Below are positions 9,329-17,786 of a stretch of 64,000 nt of DNA, piece by piece. Source of the stretch: Natronococcus roseus. Its GTDB lineage: Archaea; Halobacteriota; Halobacteria; Halobacteriales; Natrialbaceae. The translations under genes and the position numbers were made by a program. The stretch spans positions 1-64,000 of the forward strand of contig NZ_JBHLJR010000006.1 of NCBI RefSeq assembly GCF_043677095.1, written 5' to 3'. Position 1 is the stretch's first letter, and each line of letters starts with the position of its first letter. Below the pieces are notes generated by a model that did no database searches, was not told the DNA's origin, and worked only from the letters and a program-made list of their open reading frames with translations.

Positions 9329-10450
9329 TCAGTTCGCCGCGCAGTTGTTCGGCCCGAGTTCGAGTTCCTCGACGTCGTCGCCGGGTTGGCTTTTCCCCCA
9401 GTTGATCTGTTTTATCTCGTTGTAGTTCGCCGGCTCGTCGGCGAGACTCTCGACGATCGTCTCGACGAACGCCTCCTCGTCGCCCTCCTCGACGTAGCCG
9501 AGCAGCTCGTTCGTCGTCTCCTCGCGGAGTTCCTCGAGGCCGGTCGCCAGCGGGCGGATCGACTCGTCGCTGAAGTGCCCGGGGAGCACGAGCCGGTCGC
9601 CCTCGAGTTCGAGCAGCCGATCGAGGCTGTCGAACAGCCGGCTCGAGGCCGTTCGGATCGCGTCCTCGTCGCCGTCTTCAAGGTCGGGACGACCGACGCT
9701 GCGAAGAAACAGCGTGTCCCCGGAGAGAACGGCGTCGCTGAACGTAAACGAAACGCTCCCGGGCGTGTGGCCCGGGGTGTGGATCGTCTCGAGCGATCGG
9801 TCACCGACGGAGACGCTGTCACCGTCCTCGAGTTCCGCGACTCCCTCGAGCTCGCCGGCGTCGTCCCCGTGGAGGTAGTAGGGAACGTCGAGTTCGCCGG
9901 CGAGTCGCCGCGCACCCGAGACGTGGTCGGCGTGGGCGTGGGTGTCCGCGACGGCGACGATCTCGAGGTCCCGTTCGTCGGCCTCGCTCAGGTAGTAGTC
10001 GACGTACTGACTGGGATCGACGACGACGGCGGACGTTCCGTCGTGGACGACGTGGGAGACACAGCCCGTCCCCGGACGGACGATCTGGACGACGCCGTCG
10101 GCGCCGTCGACCTCGTAGGAGCGATGGACCCGACCCCAGCCGTTCATCCCGTCGTCGATCGACGTCGCGTCGAACCCGCGCTCGCGCAGGAAGTCGGCGG
10201 CTCGTGCCGACGTGATCCCGGCGACACAGACCACGGCGATCTCTCGATCCTCGGGAAGGTCCTCGAGGTGGTCCTCGAGCGTCGAGTAGTCGTGATCAAG
10301 CAACTCGTCGTAGATCGGGATGTTCGTGCTTTCCTCGATTCGCCACTCCTCGTAGTCGTCCTCGTTTCGCACGTCGAGGACGAAGAGGTCCTCGTCGTCC
10401 TCGTCGATTCGGCGGGCGACCTCCGCCGGTTCGAAGTTGGTGTTGCCCAT
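9329..10450 (-). CDS. rhodanese-metallo-beta-lactamase fusion (persulfide dioxygenase-like)
   Basis: 373 aa. An N-terminal rhodanese domain (1-110) carries the persulfide loop CVAGITS with Cys75. It is followed by an ETHE1-like metallo-beta-lactamase domain with THAHADHVSG (His171, His173, Asp175, His176), TPGHTPGS and GDTLF. The fusion suggests oxidation of a thiol persulfide, perhaps of gamma-glutamylcysteine, with the rhodanese passing on sulfane sulfur. A C-terminal segment of about 70 aa follows. A perfect palindrome ACAATATTGT lies between the TATA-like box and the ATG, so expression is probably repressor-controlled. Confidence 0.85.
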   Translation of the reverse strand: MGNTNFEPAEVARRIDEDDEDLFVLDVRNEDDYEEWRIEESTNIPIYDELLDHDYSTLEDHLEDLPEDREIAVVCVAGITSARAADFLRERGFDATSIDDGMNGWGRVHRSYEVDGADGVVQIVRPGTGCVSHVVHDGTSAVVVDPSQYVDYYLSEADERDLEIVAVADTHAHADHVSGARRLAGELDVPYYLHGDDAGELEGVAELEDGDSVSVGDRSLETIHTPGHTPGSVSFTFSDAVLSGDTLFLRSVGRPDLEDGDEDAIRTASSRLFDSLDRLLELEGDRLVLPGHFSDESIRPLATGLEELREETTNELLGYVEEGDEEAFVETIVESLADEPANYNEIKQINWGKSQPGDDVEELELGPNNCAAN

Positions 10451-10455
10451 GTACT

Positions 10456-10465
10456 ACAATATTGT
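10456..10465. promoter_or_regulatory. palindromic operator ACAATATTGT
   Basis: A perfect 10-bp palindrome 5 bp before the start codon of the rhodanese-MBL gene and about 10 bp downstream of its TATA-like GTTAAGAG box (10476-10483, complement). It sits where transcription should start, so a bound protein would block initiation. The regulator is unknown. Confidence 0.5.
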
Positions 10466-10542
10466 GCACGTCGACTCTTAACTTCGCTGCACGAAACCGC
10501 CACGACCGACTGCAGTTCCGCCAGGCGAGAACGCGTGTTCAG

Positions 10543-11730
10543 TTAGTACTCGAGTCCGAGCAGCGAGTTGAGCGCGAGCGCCAGCCCGACCGCACCGAGC
10601 AACGCGGCGAGAAAGCCGAATGAGACGGCCCAGCCGAACAGGTCCGCGAGGGCGCCGACGACGACCGACCCCATCGCGGCGACGATCATGTAGACGGTGC
10701 GGACGAGCCCGAAGCCGGCGTTCTGTTCCTCGGCCGAGAGCTCCTGGAGGAACCGGGGCATAAGCGCCGCCCCGAAGCTCATCCCGATCCCGACGAGCAC
10801 GATCCCGGCGACGATCGGGAGCGTGCTCGAGGACGCGATCAGCACCCCGAATCCGGCGACCCCGGCAAGCATACAGAGACCGATCGACCGGTCCCGCCCG
10901 ATCCGATCGGAGAGGGCGCCGACGCCGATCTGGGCGACGCCCTGCACGACGAAGTACGCCGAGAACAGCGCCCCCGCGAACGTCGTCGAGGCGCCCTGGT
11001 GTTCGATGAGAAACGTCGGCAGGAACGAGGCGGTTCCCTGCCAGGCGAACTCGCTGACGATCGCGACGAACAGCGTGAACGCGATCGGCGGCCGCGAGAG
11101 GAGCTCGAGGACGGGTGCGACCTGAAACCGATCCCGGAGCGGCGTCTCCGGGCGCCGGGGCTCGGTAGGGCGGACCTTCCAGGCGAAGAGGATCGTCGAC
11201 GGGATCCCGATCAGGGCGACGGCGGCGACGGCTACCCGCCACCCGAACCGAACGGCCAGCCAGGCGACGGCGACCGGCGTGACGAGCCCGGCGATCGTCG
11301 CTCCCGTGTTGTGGACGCCGACGGCGGTGCCGACGTTGTCGTAGGTTCGGGCGAGCAGCGTCGTCGCGACGCTGTAGTGGAGCCCGGCGACGGCGCCGAG
11401 TCCGATCGTCGCGAGGAAGAACAGCGCGAACGCGGGGGTAAGCGAGACGGCGAGCGCGGCCAGCGCCGAGCCGCCGACGGCGACGAGAATGATCAGCCGC
11501 TCGCCGTAGCGGTCGGCCAGCACGCCGCTCGGGTACTGCGCGAGGCCGTAGGCGAGCCACATTCCGCTCAGCGAGAGCCCGACGACCGCGTTCGAGACGG
11601 AGAACGTGTCGACGATGTCGGGGATGATCGGGCTGATCGCCAGCCGTCCCACCATGGTGACGAAGAAGGCGAGCGTACACAGCGCCAGCACCGTCTCCCG
11701 GTACCGCCAGCGTGTCGAAATCGGTCCCAC
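10543..11730 (-). CDS. MFS transporter
   Basis: 395 aa with 12 predicted membrane helices and the MFS loop 2-3 motif (GVLADRYGERLII) plus its repeat GALSDRIGRDRS in the second half. The substrate cannot be read. The GTG at 11730 has a TATA-like GATAAGTA about 26 bp upstream, which supports a leaderless start. It is divergent from the parA operon. Confidence 0.85.
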   Translation of the reverse strand: MGPISTRWRYRETVLALCTLAFFVTMVGRLAISPIIPDIVDTFSVSNAVVGLSLSGMWLAYGLAQYPSGVLADRYGERLIILVAVGGSALAALAVSLTPAFALFFLATIGLGAVAGLHYSVATTLLARTYDNVGTAVGVHNTGATIAGLVTPVAVAWLAVRFGWRVAVAAVALIGIPSTILFAWKVRPTEPRRPETPLRDRFQVAPVLELLSRPPIAFTLFVAIVSEFAWQGTASFLPTFLIEHQGASTTFAGALFSAYFVVQGVAQIGVGALSDRIGRDRSIGLCMLAGVAGFGVLIASSSTLPIVAGIVLVGIGMSFGAALMPRFLQELSAEEQNAGFGLVRTVYMIVAAMGSVVVGALADLFGWAVSFGFLAALLGAVGLALALNSLLGLEY

Positions 11731-11903
11731 TCGTTCCGATCGAAACGTGTACGGCTACTTATCGGACCCGATTCGACGCACGGAGCGAGATGCGTTTCGC
11801 GATTCGGTATAGCGCTACCGGATTTATCGAAGTTGTCGACCCGCATCGTATCGGGATACGTCTACGTCAGCGGCAACCGAGTATTAGACGCGACCTGTGG
11901 TTT

Positions 11904-11930
11904 CGTCAGCGTCTGACGTGCTTTTATATT
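11904..11930. promoter_or_regulatory. parA promoter: inverted repeat plus TATA box
   Basis: A perfect inverted repeat CGTCAG-CGT-CTGACG (11904-11918) directly precedes a strong TATA-like CTTTTATATT (11921-11930). The repeat covers the expected BRE region, a position suited to control of factor binding. Transcription should start near 11950, inside periodic array A. Confidence 0.5.
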
Positions 11931-11937
11931 AGGTGCA

Positions 11938-11961
11938 AACGCTTGCGTAAACGGATACGGA
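11938..11961. repeat. periodic CG array A (6-bp period, 4 copies)
   Basis: CG occurs at 11940, 11946, 11952 and 11958, exactly every 6 bp. The hexamers are AACGCT, TGCGTA, AACGGA and TACGGA. The array abuts the parA start codon and overlaps the predicted transcription start. It belongs to the same family as arrays B-E in this window. Confidence 0.6.
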
Positions 11962-12822
11962 ATGGAAGTCAGCACCAACCGAGCCGCGACCTTTCTCGAC
12001 AAGGGCGGCACCGGAAAGACGACCTCGGCGGCCCACCTCGGCGTCGCGCTCGCCGAAGCGGGCGATGACGTCCTGCTCATCGACCTCGCCGGCAAACAGG
12101 GCGACCTGGCGAAACACTTCGGCGTCTGGTCGGAGGTCCAGGCGGACATCGAGAACGACGACGACTGGCCGAACATCTCGACGGTGTTCGCCGAGGAGTG
12201 GGATCAGATCGCCTCGAAGCTCGGCGACGCAGCCGTCGACAGCCTGATCGTCGAGACTGACGAGGGCGTGGACCTAATCCCCGCCCACCCTGGACTCGAC
12301 TCGCTCGACGCCGACCTCGGCAACATCGACGACGCTCGAGAGCGTTACTCCCGACTCGAGCGCTTCCTCGACGAGTACATCGACGGCCGGTACGACACCG
12401 TTCTCATCGATCTGCCGGGACTGACGAACAACGTCACCTACAACGGGCTCTGGGCGACCCGAAACGTCGTCGCGCCCGTCGAGATGGGCCCCTTCGAGAG
12501 CGAGCAGGCGACGGCCCTCGAGCGCGATCTGGCGAAGATCGACGACCAGTTCGGCGTCGACGTCGACCTCGCGATGATCCTGCCGAACAAGGTCGACACC
12601 CGCACGAAGCTCGCAAACGAGTATCTCGAGGGGTTCGGCGAGGAGTACGAGGGCGCCATCGCCCCGGAACACGTCCCCGCGAGCCAGGATATCCGGAACG
12701 CCGCTGACGAGGGGCGAACGGTGTTCGCGCTCGAGGAGCCCTCGACGACCGCCGAACGCGCCCGCGAGGCGTTTCTCGACAGCGCCTCGGTCCTCCAGCG
12801 GCGACTGGGTGAGCGGCGATGA
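11962..12822 (+). CDS. ParA/Soj-like partition ATPase
   Basis: 286 aa. It has a deviant Walker A motif KGGTGKTT at residues 14-21 with the signature lysine of ParA/MinD ATPases, a switch-like DLAGKQGDLAKHFG segment and DTVLIDLPG as Walker A'/B. ParA ATPases bind DNA non-specifically and move plasmids, chromosomes or protein assemblies with a site-binding partner. The next gene overlaps by 4 bp (ATGA) and is the likely partner. Periodic arrays A and B flank the operon. No replication initiator is nearby, so it could serve chromosome or organelle positioning. Confidence 0.85.
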   Translation: MEVSTNRAATFLDKGGTGKTTSAAHLGVALAEAGDDVLLIDLAGKQGDLAKHFGVWSEVQADIENDDDWPNISTVFAEEWDQIASKLGDAAVDSLIVETDEGVDLIPAHPGLDSLDADLGNIDDARERYSRLERFLDEYIDGRYDTVLIDLPGLTNNVTYNGLWATRNVVAPVEMGPFESEQATALERDLAKIDDQFGVDVDLAMILPNKVDTRTKLANEYLEGFGEEYEGAIAPEHVPASQDIRNAADEGRTVFALEEPSTTAERAREAFLDSASVLQRRLGERR

Positions 12823-13199
12823 GCGACGAGCTCGAGGAACTGCGCAAGAAGACCGAGCGCGGCGACCGGAACGACGAGATCAGAACCGAGGCCGACTCCG
12901 CGTTCGTCGACGAACTCGTCGACGCCATCGAGGCGGTCGACAGCGGGGAGCGACCGAAGACGATCGCCGTCCGCGATCAGCCCGTCGCGGCGCTACTGGC
13001 GACTCTCGATGAGGACGACGCGGAGATGACCGCGGTCGGCAACGCCTTGGAGGAGGCGCTCGGACGCGAGCGCTCGGAGGGGTTCGATCGCAGCGAGATC
13101 GTCCGGCTGGCCGTCCGCGTCGGGCTCGAGACCGCGACACCTGAGAAGACCGAGCAGCTCAGCGACGCGGTCGGGCGCCACGCCCAGCAGAACATCTGA
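12819..13199 (+). CDS. small ParA partner protein, probable DNA-binding
   Basis: 126 aa, acidic N-terminal 30 residues. A predicted strand (PKTIAVRD) is followed by two helical stretches, including DRSEIVRLAVRVGLETATPE, which resembles the R/S-x-x-hydrophobic helices of ribbon-helix-helix proteins. The ATGA overlap with parA and the size fit a centromere-binding partner. I do not recognise a named family; the RHH idea is inference. Array B begins 6 bp after the stop codon. Confidence 0.6.
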   Translation: MSDELEELRKKTERGDRNDEIRTEADSAFVDELVDAIEAVDSGERPKTIAVRDQPVAALLATLDEDDAEMTAVGNALEEALGRERSEGFDRSEIVRLAVRVGLETATPEKTEQLSDAVGRHAQQNI

Positions 13200-13204
13200 G
13201 TCTT

Positions 13205-13234
13205 TGCGGTTTCGATTGCGTTTTCGGATACGTT
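13205..13234. repeat. periodic CG array B (6-bp period, 5 copies)
   Basis: CG occurs at 13207, 13213, 13219, 13225 and 13231. The reverse complement of 13203-13224 matches array E (43324-43345) at 20 of 22 positions. It lies immediately after the parA partner gene. The rest of 13235-13407 holds no gene that I can support. Confidence 0.6.
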
Positions 13235-13407
13235 TGCACGCTTCCTCGAGCTGCGATAGGCCCGACCGGTACCGGCGATGTCTCGACCCGTGCTCGTCGC
13301 ATGTCGACGAGTCCGGCTCGACGGGAGCCCGGCCCACGCTCTGATAAACCATATTCTGCTACACTGTCCTGTACTCGAGGCGAGACCGCAATCACTTTCA
13401 GCGCTAA

Positions 13408-13423
13408 CTGACTAGGCAGTCAG
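13408..13423. promoter_or_regulatory. TetR-like operator palindrome
   Basis: A perfect inverted repeat CTGACT-AGGC-AGTCAG, of the form commonly bound by TetR-family repressors of efflux genes. It lies 82 bp before the MFS start and 2 bp before a short upstream ORF. No tetR gene is in the window next to it. Confidence 0.5.
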
Positions 13424-13424
13424 G

Positions 13425-13508
13425 ATGAGAACCGACGAACAGTTCGGACTGATGCGTACGGGGCGTGAGGATCGAACGCGCCCGGATGGCAGCAGCGAAA
13501 TCCGATGA
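13425..13508 (+). CDS. possible 27-codon leader ORF upstream of MFS gene
   Basis: An ATG 2 bp after the operator palindrome opens a 27-aa frame (begins MRTDEQFGLMRTGRED). Its stop overlaps the MFS start (ATGA). The arrangement suggests translational coupling, but no homology is known to me and it could be fortuitous. Alternatively it is leader RNA. Confidence 0.3.
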   Translation: MRTDEQFGLMRTGREDRTRPDGSSEIR

Positions 13509-14770
13509 GCGGTCCGATAGCGCGATCGGTCGATCGGTTGAGCGGAGCGGGCGACGACCGGTACGTCGTCATCGGTGCCGTGATACTCAGCACGTTCTTC
13601 ATCGGCTTCGGCGGCGGCGTGATCTTCCCGATCCTGCCGAATCTAGGGGTCCTTCTCGGGATTTCTCCGTTCATGGTCGGCGTGATCCTCAGCGCGAATC
13701 GCTTCTCGAGACTGGTCGCGAACGCGCCCGCCGGAATCCTCGTCGATCGGATCGGGACGCGAACACCCTTTGTGGTCGGAATGTTCGTCCAGGGATTCGC
13801 CACGCTCGGGTACGTCGTCGCTATTCCGGCGCCCGCTCCCGAGGCGTGGTTTCTGTCCGCGCGGTTCCTGTGGGGCGTCGGCAGCGCGCTCGTGTTCGCG
13901 ACCGCCTACACGATCGCCTCCGACGTCAGTGACGGCGGCTCGAGGGGAACAAGTATGGGGCTCATCAGAGGCGGAGTTCTCTTCGGGGCGCCGACCGGGA
14001 TGGTCGTCGGCGGCGTCGTCAGCGAGATCGGCGGGGAGATCGCGGCGTTTCTCCTCGCGACCGTGTTCGCGTTCGTCGCCAGCGGTCTGGCGTACGCGAC
14101 GATTCCGGAGACGCACGTCGAGGGCGACGCTCGCGAGTCGGTGAAGCCGTGGGACGTCGACACGAGCGTCCCCGCGGTGACGGTCGGACTGATCAACTTC
14201 GCCGTGCTCTTCGTCTACTTCGGCGTCCTGTTCTCGACGCTGGTCCTCTTTCTCGGCGAGAACGATATCGGACTGCTCGGGTTCGACGCCCAGGGGACCT
14301 CCGGGCTGTTCATGGCGATCACGGTCGTCACCGCGGGACTGTTCATGTTCCTCGGCGGCTACGTGAGCGACCTGCAGCAGTCGCGGGTCCCGGTGTTGCT
14401 GTGCTTTCTCGGGACCCTGTTCGTGGGGTTCGTCCTTCTCGCGTCCGCCGACTCGGCCGTGACGCTCGCCGTCGCCTGCCTGTTCATCGGTGCCGGACAG
14501 GGCGGAACGAGCGGTCCGATGATGGCGCTGCTCGGCGATCTCACGGACGATGGTCGGATGGGCCGGGCCGTTGGAACGAACAACGTCCTCGGGGACGTCG
14601 GCGGCGGCGTCGGCCCGATCGTGTCGCTTCCGGTCACCGAACTCGTCGGATTCGGGCCCGTGTACCTCGCCTGTGCGGCGCTTCCGCTGGTCGCGGGGGC
14701 GGTCCTTCTCGGGGGCGTCTACCGGCAGACCGGACAGTTCCTTCCGGCGACCGAGCTTCCGAACCTGTAA
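13505..14770 (+). CDS. MFS transporter, probable drug efflux
   Basis: 421 aa, 12 predicted helices. GGVIFPILPNLG lies in helix 1, AGILVDRIGTRTPF is the MFS signature in loop 2-3, and GGTSGPMMALLGDLTDDGRMGRA falls in a late loop. The TetR-like operator upstream suggests an inducible exporter. The substrate is unknown. The short ORF that ends on its start codon may couple translation. Confidence 0.82.
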   Translation: MSGPIARSVDRLSGAGDDRYVVIGAVILSTFFIGFGGGVIFPILPNLGVLLGISPFMVGVILSANRFSRLVANAPAGILVDRIGTRTPFVVGMFVQGFATLGYVVAIPAPAPEAWFLSARFLWGVGSALVFATAYTIASDVSDGGSRGTSMGLIRGGVLFGAPTGMVVGGVVSEIGGEIAAFLLATVFAFVASGLAYATIPETHVEGDARESVKPWDVDTSVPAVTVGLINFAVLFVYFGVLFSTLVLFLGENDIGLLGFDAQGTSGLFMAITVVTAGLFMFLGGYVSDLQQSRVPVLLCFLGTLFVGFVLLASADSAVTLAVACLFIGAGQGGTSGPMMALLGDLTDDGRMGRAVGTNNVLGDVGGGVGPIVSLPVTELVGFGPVYLACAALPLVAGAVLLGGVYRQTGQFLPATELPNL

Positions 14771-14802
14771 CGGCGGTGTCCTCCCTCCAACCTACCGTCG
14801 GG

Positions 14803-16233
14803 TCAGCGTCGGTTCGATCGCCGAGGGGAGAGATCCGGTTTCCTCTCGCGAGCCGAGGGGGGTCGGTTCGGAGAGTCTCGAGCCGATCGGTTGCCGCCGT
14901 ATCTCGGAGCGAGCACGCGCCACGCGACGCTGGCGCGGAGCAGCGAGGACGGAGGCCGTTGCATCGAGAGGACCCGCAGGAACGCGTCGGTCAGCGTCCC
15001 GTCGGCGTGAGCCCTCCGAAACAGTCGAGACAGGTACCAGTCGAAGACCGCGGTTCCCCGGGGAACGTCACCCCGCGTCTCGGGGAAGGCGCTGTCGGCC
15101 CCGATCGCCAGCATCCACGCGGGATCGACGATCGCCGCCGCTCGGTCGAAAAACCGCGTCGGGATCCCGCTTCGCTCCTCTCGGAGCGTGCGCCCGAGCG
15201 CCAGCGCCTCGAGCGCGGCCACCGACATCCCCTGGCCGTAGATCGGATTGAAGCTGGCGACCGCGTCGCCGACCACCACCAGCCCGTCGGGGAACCGCTC
15301 GAGGGCCTCGTAGCGGTAGCGTCGGTTCGAAGGAAACGGGTAGTGATGGCCCGTCTCCGCCAGCAGCGGACACTCCTCGAGCACCCGGTCGAACACGGGC
15401 GTCGGGAGGGGAGCGACGAACTCGCCGATTCCGTCGACGTCCGCCGGCGGGTGATCCCCGTGGACGCCGTGGACGTTCACGAGCCATCGGTCGCCCTCGA
15501 CGGGTAGCACCGCCCCACCCCTGGTTCGGGGCGGCTCGGCGAGCATCCCGATCATCCGGCAGTCGTCGGGCGGGCGCTCGAGGGCGATCGTCGTGTAGGC
15601 CAGCCCGATCGTCACCTCCTCGGTCGGCGGCGGCCCGTAGCCGTTTCGCGCCAGCCAGGCCGGGGTTCGACTCGTCCTGCCGGTCGCGTCGACGACCAGC
15701 TCCGCCGGGAGCGCCGTCCGCTCGGCACCTCGAGAGCGAACGCGAACGCCGGTTACGGCCGTTTTCGTTTCGTCGGTTTCGTAGTCGACGAATCGGCACT
15801 GTGACCGAAGTCTAACTCCCTTCAGCTCGGCGACCCGACGCCGGAGGAGCTGCTCGTACAGCGGTCGGCTCCCGGCGTACAGCGGGAAAGGCGACGATCC
15901 CGACGCCAGAAACCCGCCCTGACTGTACAGATGCAGATCGCGCCGGCCGTCGATGGACACGCCGCCGGCGGCACAGAGCTCCTCGGTGTACCCCGGAAAC
16001 AGCTCCTCGAGGGCCGACCGACCGGCTTCCCAGAGGATGTGTATCTGATTGGCCTGGGGAACCCCAGGTCGGGGGACGGGCTCGTCGGGCAGCGAATCGC
16101 GGTCGATCACCGTCACCGACTCGAACGAGTCCGCGAGGACGCGGGCCGCAGTCAGCCCGGCGACGCCCGCGCCGACGACGATCGCTCGTCCGCTTCGGTC
16201 ACCGTCGCCTCGCCGAGCGGTCTCGGGGGTCAC
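14803..16233 (-). CDS. FAD-dependent oxidoreductase/monooxygenase-like
   Basis: 476 aa. It has an N-terminal dinucleotide-binding motif VVGAGVAGLTAARVL, a middle DATGRTSRTPAWL, and the second FAD motif GDAVASFNPIYGQGMSVAALEAL. These mark the PHBH-like group that includes epoxidases and halogenase relatives. PGVPQANQIHILWEAG near residue 60 is also typical. I chose the GTG at 16233 because GGAGGG lies 9 nt upstream and the Rossmann motif is then near the N-terminus. It follows the cupin gene by 53 nt and is probably co-transcribed. The substrate is unknown; a lipid or terpenoid quinone is a guess. Confidence 0.75.
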   Translation of the reverse strand: MTPETARRGDGDRSGRAIVVGAGVAGLTAARVLADSFESVTVIDRDSLPDEPVPRPGVPQANQIHILWEAGRSALEELFPGYTEELCAAGGVSIDGRRDLHLYSQGGFLASGSSPFPLYAGSRPLYEQLLRRRVAELKGVRLRSQCRFVDYETDETKTAVTGVRVRSRGAERTALPAELVVDATGRTSRTPAWLARNGYGPPPTEEVTIGLAYTTIALERPPDDCRMIGMLAEPPRTRGGAVLPVEGDRWLVNVHGVHGDHPPADVDGIGEFVAPLPTPVFDRVLEECPLLAETGHHYPFPSNRRYRYEALERFPDGLVVVGDAVASFNPIYGQGMSVAALEALALGRTLREERSGIPTRFFDRAAAIVDPAWMLAIGADSAFPETRGDVPRGTAVFDWYLSRLFRRAHADGTLTDAFLRVLSMQRPPSSLLRASVAWRVLAPRYGGNRSARDSPNRPPSARERKPDLSPRRSNRR

Positions 16234-16286
16234 GGCTCCGGCCCTCCCGTCTCCGAACCGATCGAGGGTGGGTCGCTCGAGGCCAT
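16230..16286 (-). CDS. possible 18-aa coupling ORF between cupin and FAD genes
   Basis: An ATG directly follows the cupin stop codon and opens an 18-codon frame whose TGA overlaps the GTG of the FAD gene (GTGA). It bridges the gap between the two genes and carries the Shine-Dalgarno-like GGAGGG. It may only serve re-initiation; a product is not supported by homology. Confidence 0.25.
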   Translation of the reverse strand: MASSDPPSIGSETGGPEP

Positions 16287-16832
16287 TCAACAGTCGACCG
16301 GCTCGACCCACTCGGTCGGCGGTTCGTCCTCGGGAATGCCGAGGAACGTCACGTAGGCGAACGCGCCGTCCTCGCTGTCGGCCCTGTGGACGTGGCCGGG
16401 ATCGATCCACGCGTCCCCGGCCGAGTACGTCCGGGGGACGCAGTCGTCTTCCATCGTGTGTTCGATCTCGCCCTCGACCATGTGGACGACGGACATTCCC
16501 GGGTGGCGATGCCAGCCCGACCTCGCCCCCGCCTCCCAGGTCGCCTCCGCGACGACGACCGTCGAGGCGTCCTCGAGGTCGACGACGGTCGGCTCGTCCG
16601 TCTCGCCGTCCGCGTAGGTGAGTTCGAACGTCGCGGCGACGTCGTCGACGAACGGAGCGTGCTCCCCCAGGACCGTCACCTCGAACCCGTCGGGCTCGTC
16701 GATGTCGGTCGTCTCGTCATCGGTGTCGTCGGTCGCGCTTGCGGAACCGCTCACCGCGAACGCTCCTGCCGCCGTCACGCCCGCCTTTAGTACTGTCCTA
16801 CGTCGGATCCCGCCGTCCGCGTTCGTAGCCAT
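16287..16832 (-). CDS. Tat-exported cupin domain protein
   Basis: 181 aa. The N-terminus RRRTVLKAGVTAAGAFAVSG is a twin-arginine signal with an Ala-rich hydrophobic core, so the protein is exported folded. A single cupin barrel follows (about 90-165) with metal ligands in GWHRHPGMSVVHMVEGEIEH and, later, DPGHVHRA. Its catalytic or binding role is unknown. It is the first gene of an apparent two-gene unit with the FAD oxidoreductase. Confidence 0.8.
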   Translation of the reverse strand: MATNADGGIRRRTVLKAGVTAAGAFAVSGSASATDDTDDETTDIDEPDGFEVTVLGEHAPFVDDVAATFELTYADGETDEPTVVDLEDASTVVVAEATWEAGARSGWHRHPGMSVVHMVEGEIEHTMEDDCVPRTYSAGDAWIDPGHVHRADSEDGAFAYVTFLGIPEDEPPTEWVEPVDC

Positions 16833-17030
16833 AATGTAGCCTCACGGAAGGGACGGGCTCGAGCGGCAGATAGCTATCCGATGACGGGTCGCCAGCCGGT
16901 GGAACTCTTGCAGCCGCTGCCGATCGATCGCCGACTGCAGTCGTGACAGCACCGCTACGAGTCGGCGCTCACAGGAGCCGACGACAGCCTCCCGACGTCC
17001 TCGAGTCGGACCGGCAGAACAGTCGCCTCC

Positions 17031-17699
17031 TCACTCGTCCGGGTCACCCTCCTGACCGATCACGACGGTGTTCTGGACGAGGCTGCGGTGGGCTCGACGG
17101 AGGCGTTCCGAGAGCGCCTGGTGGGAGATATCCATCTCCTCGGCCAGCGCCATCATATCGGCGTCGCGAGGAATCTCGTAGTAGCCGCGCTCGAAGGCCA
17201 TCTCCAGGGTGTCCTGCTGGTCGTCAGTGAGACCGAACCGACCCTGTCGACCCTCCTCGAGGCTGTAGACGGCGTGGAGCTGGAACTGGATCCCGTTCGA
17301 TCGGCAGTAGTCGTTCGTTCGCGACAGGCTGTCCCGATCGGGAAACAGGAGCCGGAACTGCCAGCCGCTGGCGTCGCCGACCGCCGAAAGCACCGTCCCC
17401 TCCTCCTCGACGAGCACCTGGACGAGCGCGTCGACGCGTCGGACCCAGTCCATCTGGTAGAGCTGTTCCCCGTCGACGTCCGCGAGCAGTTGGACGTTGT
17501 CGACGGTCTCGTCGGCCTCGAGCACGTCTTCGAGTCCCTCGAGGTCGGGCGCGTCGACCCAGAGAAACGGCATGACGTCCCCGTCGACGTTCGCGACGAC
17601 TCGTTCGACCTCGCACTCGAGTCCCTCGACGGCGTTGATCGTCTCCTCGAGGACGAACTCCGCCGGCGAAAGTTCGATCTCCGCGACTGTCCCTCCCAT
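17031..17699 (-). CDS. bacterio-opsin activator-type HTH regulator
   Basis: 222 aa. Residues 1-150 form the Bat-associated sensory region and residues 160-215 the HTH_10 domain (LTDDQQDTLEMAFERGYYEIPR followed by EEMDISHQALSERLRRAHRSL). Such proteins are single-component haloarchaeal transcription factors. Periodic array C lies in its upstream region, about 90 bp before the ATG. Confidence 0.85.
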   Translation of the reverse strand: MGGTVAEIELSPAEFVLEETINAVEGLECEVERVVANVDGDVMPFLWVDAPDLEGLEDVLEADETVDNVQLLADVDGEQLYQMDWVRRVDALVQVLVEEEGTVLSAVGDASGWQFRLLFPDRDSLSRTNDYCRSNGIQFQLHAVYSLEEGRQGRFGLTDDQQDTLEMAFERGYYEIPRDADMMALAEEMDISHQALSERLRRAHRSLVQNTVVIGQEGDPDE

Positions 17700-17786
17700 A
17701 CGTTCGAATAGGAGCGAAACGCCTTGGTTTCGTCGGACTCTCCGGAGCGGATCCGCCGACCCGTGGAACCGGAAGCGGCCATCCTT

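Noticed and set aside
11731..13504. A replication origin at the parA locus.
   Set aside because: No orc1/cdc6 gene and no recognisable origin-recognition boxes; ParA and arrays alone do not show an origin.
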